A stretch of 64,000 nucleotides of DNA from Nocardia nova NBRC 15556 (GTDB lineage Bacteria; Actinomycetota; Actinomycetes; Mycobacteriales; Mycobacteriaceae). The translations under genes were made by a program, and so were the position numbers. The stretch is taken from positions 28,153-92,152 of the forward strand of contig NZ_BDBN01000035.1 in NCBI RefSeq assembly GCF_001613005.1, in the 5' to 3' direction. The notes beneath the pieces were generated by a model. That model was not told where the DNA came from and searched no databases. It saw nothing but the letters and a program-made list of their open reading frames with translations. Position 1 is the first letter of the stretch, and each line of letters begins with the position of its first letter. Below, one piece after another: positions 12,001-21,000 of this stretch.

Positions 12001-15000
12001 CGAAATGCAGATCGTGATAGCGGATCCGACGCCCTTCTTCAGGGTGGTAGGAGGACTGGTCTTCCATCTCGACCGTCACGTAGGCGGCCCGCCGAGCGGG
12101 GCCTCCCGGATCACCGGGCACCGGAGTCGAAGATTCGGACCGGTCTTCCGGGCGGCGCCCGATCGGGGTGTCGCGCTCGGTGTGGACGCGGGAGTCGCCG
12201 ACGACGTCGGTTGTGTCGACCTCTTGCACCAGGGTGTGTTCGTCCGCGTCGGGGCCGAAGTACGCCGTGATGGCTCCTGAACCGGAATCATTCTCGGCAA
12301 CAACGACATGCGACTCCGCCAGCCACGGATCGATCAGTTCCGAACGCAGCTGCGCCCAGGCTGCAGCGACCTCGGTGGCAGCGGGTGACGAGGTGGGCTC
12401 GATGAAGGCGGCGGTGATGGTGTCGCCGTGCCGGGTGAGAGTCATCGTGAATTCGACTCTGCCGCCGTTCATCGAAGTGACGGGTAAGGCGATCGACAGC
12501 TGTGCCGGCGCCGATTCGACCACGGTGGGGTACACCCAGAATCGGGTTGTGGCACAAGCGAAGACCGACTCAGGATGCGCGTAGGGCTCGGTCATGAGCT
12601 CCATGGCCGAATGCATCGGCGCGGGTAAGCGGAAGATGCTGCCATGGAATGTGCCACTGAGGTTCATCGCGGTGAGGTCCACTCCGTGCTCGGCGAGCCA
12701 GTGGAGCGTCTGCATGACGAATTTCATGCGCTCCTCGAGCGTGTCCGGGAACGCCCGGCTGGTCAGAAGCGCCTCCTGCGGAACACCGTTGACCATTCGG
12801 CCCCAGAGCCCGGCCCCGATCGGAGCGTCGGCGGGATCGGCATAGGTGCTGAACAGGATTTCGTGCGGATGGACGAAGTCGTAGGAATCGTCGTCGTCGT
12901 CCAATTCCGGGAAGTCGTCTGCCCCGGCGACCCGGAAATCGTCCGGCTCGACGCCGATCAGAAAGAATTCGTAGTCATCGCTGTTGTGCGGCGTCCCGTC
13001 CCCGTCGCAAAACAGGCCGTTCCGGATAATCAGCTTCCGTACTCGCGTATTCTCCGCGAGCCTCGGCTGGTACGCATCGGGTGAAACGGGCGTCGCCACA
13101 GCGTATTCCGGCCGTGCCGCTTCGCCACGCGGCCCGTTGATGGAATTGCCCGGCAACGGCCGGTCGGGATCGCCGGAGGGGGCGTGCAGCGCCTCCAGCC
13201 TCCCCCTTGTCGTGGTGAGATAGGAAACGAAGGTTTCCTTCGGATCCGATTCGATGTATCCGGGTTTCCAGTCCCGGTAGGGACGGATGCCGGGAGAGGG
13301 CAGCAGTGAGTCGAAGACGAAGAGTTCTCCCTCGATATCGAGCAGAAGATAGGCGTGATCGGTGCCCTCCTTGCCGACGACCACCACCGCACCGTCAGCA
13401 GGATGGTCGGGGTCGTAAACGTTGTCGGCGATGCTGCGCAGCGGATCGGCCGGGCCGAATTCATCGGCTGCGGGCTCGGTAACGATGTCGTGGGCCGGAA
13501 CGAGCGTGAGCTCCGCATGGATGCCACGTTCGAGCGAGTGCGGGTCGTCGGCATTCAGCGGGAGCTCGGGGGCCTCCTCGAGGCCGACCGCCCTGGTGAG
13601 CCGTGAGACATAGGGGACGCACGCCCGGAGCAACGCGGTGATTTTCCGGATCTTGCGCCGCGCGCTGCCGAGGTGGTCTTCCACCGTATGCGGACTGACA
13701 CCCAACTGCTCGGCGATCTCCCGCTTCGACAGACCTTGTTCGGACAATGCGAGAATGTGACTCTCGCGGTTTGTCAGCCGCGCTCGGCGAGATGCGTCCG
13801 GCTGCTCCGTGACCGGAGACGGCGCTCGTCCCGGCCGGGGGTGTGCGGAATGCCCGGCCGGTGAGATGTCATCGAGCAGGCCCGAGCGACGGGCGATCTC
13901 GACGATCTCGGCGCGACCTTCGCCGTGGAGTTCGCGGGTCACATCGGCTACCAGGGACTTCAACGAGTCTACCGAAACGCCCAGCTCGGCAGCGATCTCC
14001 CGATAAGTCAGGTCCTGTGCGAGCAAACGGACGAGTCTCCGTTGGTACGGCGTCAGACGGAAATCCCTGGTCGGTCGGGCGGATGGTTTGCCCGACCAGT
14101 TGTCGAGGATCCGCCAAGGCTGGTGACCGGTGGGTGCCACCGGGAGGGAAACGGTGACGCCATGGCGTTCGGCGAGCAGAATGGCGAGATCCCGTGCGGT
14201 TGACCACAGTTCGAGCGGTTCGGTCATCGGATCCGTGGGAATGTCGTGCGGCGCCGTCGAATCGCGCCGCGCCGGCCAGAACCTGGCGAGCCGTAACTGT
14301 CGATTGAGGGAGAGTGCGGCGCGCAGCTGGCGCACTTCGTGGGTGGAGACATTCGCCAGTGTCAGTGCGAGTGTGTCGTCTCCGGACATTCCGGCGCCGC
14401 GCAGCACGAAATCTGTCAAGTGCCGCAAGAATTCGGCGGCCGGCCGGTGTTCGGCGATCACATTGCGCGCGACGAGATCCACCCGTTCCGTCACCGTCCG
14501 GCCACCCGTCTCGGCCCCGCGCGCCGCCCGCGCACACACTTCCGCGACAATCTGCGATCCCGACGCGGCGCCGACAGTTCTGGTAGCCAGGTCGAAAATT
14601 CTGTCGGCGAAGTGGTTTCGGAGCGTATCGGCGGTGATGGGCCAGCTGTCTCGGCGGGTGACAGTCGGTCGGCCCCTGACGACGACGAGATAGCCTTCGT
14701 CGCGTAGCTGCCGGTACGCGTCTCGGACCGTGTACGCCTGTATCTTTTCGGGGTTCAGTTGCCGCATCAACAGCCGGGCCGAGGGCAAGGCCCGCCCCGC
14801 AACCACGTCGCCCGACAGTATCGCGTGACGCAGTTGATGCACGAGCAATCGGCGCCACTCCGGCTGCCCGGCTTCACGGCCGTCGGTGGCCTCCTCGACC
14901 ATCCGCAGAATATCGACAATCGCCCGAATATCCTCGCCGGAATCCGGCAGCGCGTCCACGAGTTCCGGCATCGTGTACGTGGCAACGATCGCCTCCTCAC

Positions 15001-18000
15001 GGGAGTGCACACCGAGTTTGACGAAGATCCGGTTGCGATAGGTGACCGCGGTTTGCCGGGTCGTGTTCAGCTCGGCCGCGATTTGATCGTCGGTGCGACC
15101 GGAGATGATCAGGCCCAGGGTCCGGAGCTCCTGCGTGCTGAGGCGCACAGCGGTGCCGCGAGTGCCTGAGTGGGACTTCCAGTCGTCGGCATTGACATCC
15201 AGCCATCCCGCGCGAATGGCGGCGCCCACCATTCCGGCGCGGTCTCCGATGCGGATCCTTTGCCCGAGGGCGCGCAGGCGCTTGTTCACCGCGTCCTTCC
15301 CGACGGGCACACCACGTATGGCGGTGAGCGCGTCGGCGACCGCACGGTTCGACAATCCGGTGGCTACCAGGAACAGCATGGTGTGCTCGTCGGGCGACAA
15401 GGCCGGTGTCTGCTCGGGTACCGCCGAAAGTTCGGTGATGTCCAGCAAGCCGTGGCGGACCGCCTCCGGCACCACGGATGCGCGCTTCGTGACATTGAGG
15501 GCCTGCAAGACCTGTGAGTAGGTCCTGCGCCCCGTGGCCCGCGACCAGCCGGTCTGTTCGATGACTCCGGACCACGACACGCCACGGGCGATCAGCCTGA
15601 GAAGCGTCTGCTGTCGTTCTCGCGATGGATCGCTTGCCATAGGGGTCCCGTTCCGGGCCAGTGATCCGGCCAGCCGGCGCAGCGCACCAGCCTCAGCCGT
15701 CCGCACTGCCTGGGGCGTCAGCGCCGAGGCCGCCCAACCCCGCGCGTTCAAGGTGTCCGCTACCTCGTTGTGCGCCAGGCCCTGTTGATAGCGCAGTGTC
15801 AGGATGCGTCGCTGAATCGGGCTCAGGGCGCGGAAGTGCTCGTCGAACTGCGATGGGATGGCTCGAGAGAACGATTCGGCGAGAGGGTCCGAGTCGTCGG
15901 CATCCTCCAGCTCTCGGTACGCGGTGGCGAGGTCGTCGCGCAACCGGCCGCTTTCCGTCACGGTGTACTGCCTGCGGGTGCTCGGCGGCGGCGGATTCGC
16001 CGGGTCCTCCGAGGGTCTGCTGCCGACCGGTGAGCGTTCGTCTCGACGTCGGGCGTTCGACCCGTTTCCGGCAGCATCCAATCGCGCCAGCATCTCCGCG
16101 TACAGGCCCGGGTCTGCACTCGAGTTGATTTCGTCCTGCGTGGCCTGCGAAACGGGGGGGCGCTGCGGCAGTTTCTCGGCGTCGGGCGCTGCCGCGCTGA
16201 GACGGGGGGCGAGGTTGCCGTCGCGGTCGAACTCGATGGTCCGGAACAGACGCTGTTTCGGTCCCAGCTTCTTGATGTATTTCTCTTGCTCGCGGCGCCA
16301 GTCGTCGAATCCTTCGGCTTTGTTCAGCAAGGTGCGGCGGTTGCGCAGATCCTTGGGTCCGTGGTCGTTGTCGGTGTTGCCGTCCCGGGACGCCGCCAGG
16401 TCGACGACGACCAGATTCGGCTTGTCGACCGAGGTGCTGTCGTTGACCAGCAGCACCATGTGGTCGTCGGCTTCGATGCTGGTGCCCGCGGCGTAGGTGT
16501 CTTTCCATTTGTAGACCAGGACGGTGATACCGCCGGGCCGGGATCTCAGCGATTCGGCCACCTCGTCCAACGATCCGGCACGCTGGAGCTCGGCGCCGAA
16601 TGTGTCGCGCACCGTGTTGCTGTCGTGGCCCCGGAGCTTGAAGTCCGGCATCCGGAAGCGATTGGCCTTGTCGGGGCACAACACTCGCATGCCGGTGACG
16701 GCGTTGTTGACACAGTTGTTGGGGCTGAGGCGGTGGATCTCGAACACCGCGTCGAACAACGCGGCGACGGCCAGATACCGGGAGGCGGCGGCAACGATGT
16801 CGTCGGTTGTGGCCGCATCGGGGGTGTGGGGCGGCGCTGCGGTCTGGTTGGGGCCTGTATCCGGGGCGTCGGCGTTCTGGGTGTCGGCGTCCTGGTCGGG
16901 TGTGCCTGCGCGGGTCCGATCTGTGGGCGAATCGGTGGTGGAACCGGTGCCGGTGTCTGTGACGGTGGTCGATGAGATGGCGCCGGTCAGCTGATCGCCG
17001 ACTGCTTCGCCGAGGATGTCGCGGGCGATGATCGGGGTAATGCCGGCGGCCGGGTAGCCCAGCGCCGCTGCGAGGGCATCGCGTGCCTGAGTGTGCAGCG
17101 GGTCGAGGGTGCGCAGGCCTTCGGCGCCCTCGAGGTCTGCTATCGGGATTCCGAATTCGGCGGCAAGGTCCCGGCGCAACGTCCCTGGTTGGATCAGCGC
17201 GTCCGCGGCGCTCTGCCCCTCCCGCGTACTGGCTGCAGCGGGGGCGGTGGACATGACGTGGTGCTGTAGCGCCACGGCTGTGGCGGGCGCGATACCGGCC
17301 CGGTCGAGTAGTTCACGAATCGGGTCGGTGGCACCGTCGCGTTCGAGTTCGGCGATCCGGTCGGCGACGGCCGCAGCCGGGATTCCCAGCAGTCCGGCCA
17401 GGCGCGCCGCCGGGTCGGAGTCGGGTTGGTCGTAGAGCCCGGTATCGGCTTCGGCGAGCGCCAGGTAGGCGTTGCCGGTCGAGACGGCGTGATGGCGGAC
17501 GAACTCGGCAGTCGAGTGCCGCAGCGCCCGCTGCTGCAGTTCGGGCACCAGCTCACGGACGGCTTGTCGCGCCGCCACCAGCGCGTCATGGTTCTGGGGA
17601 GTGGGGTCGGTCGCGTGCGCGGCCACCGCCTTCTCGTAGACGACAACGGTCTCCCGTACGCCGCGCAGGTGCATGGCATTGCGGATCAGCGCGTCCTGTG
17701 CCGACATCACCACCTGCGCGCTGCCGCGCTGCCCGTTCCGTGCGGTGCGGTTCTTGGCCTGTTCGTGGATGTAGGACTGCTCCGGGGCCTCCGTCATCCA
17801 GACGTGCATGCCGCCCTTGGCCTTCACCGCCTCCGACACCGAGATGTCGACCCCGCGCTGGCCCTGCCGGTTGATCACCAGGATCTTGCCCTGCTCACCG
17901 GCCTCGTCGAACACCTTCTGCAACTGGGCTTCCCAGTCCGCGCCCCAGCCGATGATCCGTTTGGCGTCCACCGCTTCGATCGCATCTCTCGGCACGCCCG

Positions 18001-21000
18001 CGCGCACCAGCGCCTCGACCTGACGGGCGACCAAATCGTTGCGGTGACAGAGGATCTCCTGAAACCGGCCCTTGCCGTCGGCTCGCATCTCGTTCGCGTA
18101 TTCTGCGATCGTGCGCAGTTTGGCGTGTGTGCTCTCGACCACATCGTGCTGGCCCTCCACCAGCTGATGGGTCTGCGACCGCCCGACCTCGTGCGCCGGC
18201 TCCAGGTTGTAGATCTTCTGCAGCACCGGGTTCAGGTCGGTGAGAGTGCCGGATGCACCTGTCACTTCATCGAAGAAGGATTCGCTTCCGACACGGTAGA
18301 TTTCGACCGAATCGATACGCTTGGCGGACTCGGCATCCGCGCGCACGACGATCCGATGCTCCTCGGCGCTCTCCCTGCGGCTCTCGGCCGCGCGGATCTC
18401 CTTGGCCTCGATGGCCTGCGCGAGGCTCGCCTTACCCGGCTCCGCGCTCCACCGTGATTCGCTCGAGGTCTTCGGGTTGCGTTGCAGCCCATGTTCGGCC
18501 TGATCGATGATGACGATCTTGCCCGTGTCCATTTCGTAGTGGACACCCTTACGGACGAGGAACTCTGCGTGGGCCGCGGTCTCCAGCCGGGAGGCCCCCA
18601 TTCCATCCAGCCAGTCTTGTCCGCCGGGCAGCGCCTCGACCTTCGCCCGCCCCTCGGGGGTCAGCTCGGGTTGACCGTCGTACCAGTACATGACCTCCGG
18701 TGTGCCGTCGGCCTGCATGCCGATTTCCTCGGCTATTCGCCTGAGGCCGAAATCGTCGTGCGTCAGCGACCCGTCCGCCAGTGCCTTGGTGAGAAAGTCG
18801 TGTGCGCCGAACACCTGCTGGGCCGTGACCTCCGGCGCCGCCTGCTCGGCACCTTCCGACCGGAGGAACTGCCGTTCGCCCCGGTCGATGATGCCGTCCA
18901 TCTCGTCGATCAGCGCATGGCGCGGTGGCTTGATACCGGCGTTGCACAGATGCCCGACTGTCTCGCCGGTCGCGACCACGATCGCAGGCCGCCCCTTCGT
19001 GATCGGCCCGAAACCGTTCTGCTGATCGGCGCGGAACACGTCGATCCCGAATGTGCCCAGCACATTCGGGATGTCGGCGAATTCCTCATCGCCGGTCAAC
19101 AGCTTCCGATACGTGCTGACTTCGCGATTGGCCAGTCCATCGGTGGTGGTCACGAGCAGAACCGAGCCGTGTTGCACCGCACGTTGGATTGCGCCGGCCA
19201 TGAATACCAGCGATTTGCCCTCGCCGGGTTTCATTTCCACCGGACGCGATTTCATCGCGTAGACGGCTTCCGCCTGTTCGACCCGCAACACCATTCCGCC
19301 GGGCACTTTCTCGCTGATGGTGCCGCGCCGGATGATCTCCATCGTCGCCAGCAACGACTGGTGCTCATCGCCGCTGTGCAGGCCGGCCATCAGCACGTCG
19401 TCCGGAAGGTTGGACAGGCGTTGACCTTCCGGAACATGCTCGGCGGAGGCCTGGTGGAAGTCGATCAGCAGATCGACCGCCTTGTCGCGGTCGCTGCGCG
19501 GCATACCGGCGGCGTCGGCGAGACTGTCGTGATCGGCCGACGGAACGCTCTGCTCGTCGTGCACCGACGACGAATGTTCTTCCACGGCAGGTGTTTCGGT
19601 GCCGTCCGCCTCGGTCCGGCCGGAGCCTTCGGGTCTTTCCTGACCGGACTGCTCGGCAGTCTCCTCTCGCTGCGGGGTCGCATGCTCTTCGCCACTCGAC
19701 GATCCGGGTTCGCCACGAGCACTGGACGATCCGGGTTCGCCGCGAGCACTGGGCGATCCCGGTTCGCCGCGAGCGCCGGGAGTTCCCGCCTCGCCCGCAG
19801 CAGCTGGATGGGGTCGTGCCGATGTTTGCGTACCGGCACCGTCCGCGACCGCCGTGTGTTCTCCGGCCGGGCTCGGCTCGGCTTTCGCGTCCGCGCTGTT
19901 TCCTGTTGGCGCGCCGGCCTTTTCGTGAAACTCGCCGACCGGGCGTGGCGGGGCGCTCGTCGGGAGCTTCGGCGGCGGCGAGGTCTCGCCCACCGCCTCG
20001 ACCGATCGGGGTGCGGTCGCCTTCCCTGCGGCGACCGGCTTCTCGGCCGGTGGCCGCTCGACCGGAGCCGCCGTCTCGGAATGTGTTCCCGACCGCGCCG
20101 CGGCGGCGTCGGAAGATGCGGGACGGATGGGTTGCCCGGGCTGTCGACCACCGGCTCCGTCGGCCGCGATCGTTGGGCCCTGCTCGCGTGAGGGTGGTTC
20201 CGCGGCCCCGGTCTTTTCCGTGGTTCCGCCACGCTCACCTGCGGTCTTCGTGGTCTCCGCGGTCGAGCCCCAGGCCTTCTGCGCGTCCGCCCACGCCCGT
20301 TTCGATTCCGCCGACACCTCGACCGGTCGCCGAGGTGTCGCGGCTTTCCCGTCGTGCCCTGCCGAGATCGCGTCGGGCGGTGTGAATGTCGCGCCGCCGT
20401 CGATCGCCGACGGATGGGCTCCGCTGCGGGAATACACGCCCCCGGCGAATGCGCCGTTGAGCAGCGGCGCGAGCACCTGGTCGTAATGCTGCGGCCAACC
20501 AGCCACCAGCGACGCCGCACCCAAACCCGATATCGCGCCGGCGGTACCGTGCACCAGGCCCAAGGCCAAGCGACTGCTGCCGATCCGGGGGAACACCATC
20601 GGCGCGAACTTGCCGGCGACCATGCCGCCCACCGCTCCACCCGCGCCGGCCAAGGCGGCGACTTCGATCGACTTCAGATCGATTCCGGTCGGATTCGTGC
20701 CGTCCGATCCGATGATGTCGGCGGTGCGATCGCCGGTGGCGACCTGCAGCGCCTGCACACCCGCGTCGACGCCTACGGGCAGCGCGGCCGCCTTGCCCAG
20801 CATGGTGACGAACTGCAGGGGCCCCATGCTGCTCAGCCGTGCAGCCGCCTCCGCGCCGCCCGTCGCAATTGCCCGCTCCATACTCGTGCGCATCACGGCA
20901 GCCTCGGCGCGTCCCTCGGCCAGCACGGTCTCCACGGCCGGTGCTGCCGCAATCTGTCCGGCCGGCCCCGCTGCTGCAGCCCCGGCCATCAATCCGTAGA

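Noticed and set aside
1916..20191. Long plus-strand frames at 1916-3442, 9443-11209, 18482-20191 and others
   Set aside because: They lie antisense to the giant gene, have no domain similarity, and show the Arg/Gly/Pro-rich composition of shadow frames in high-GC DNA.
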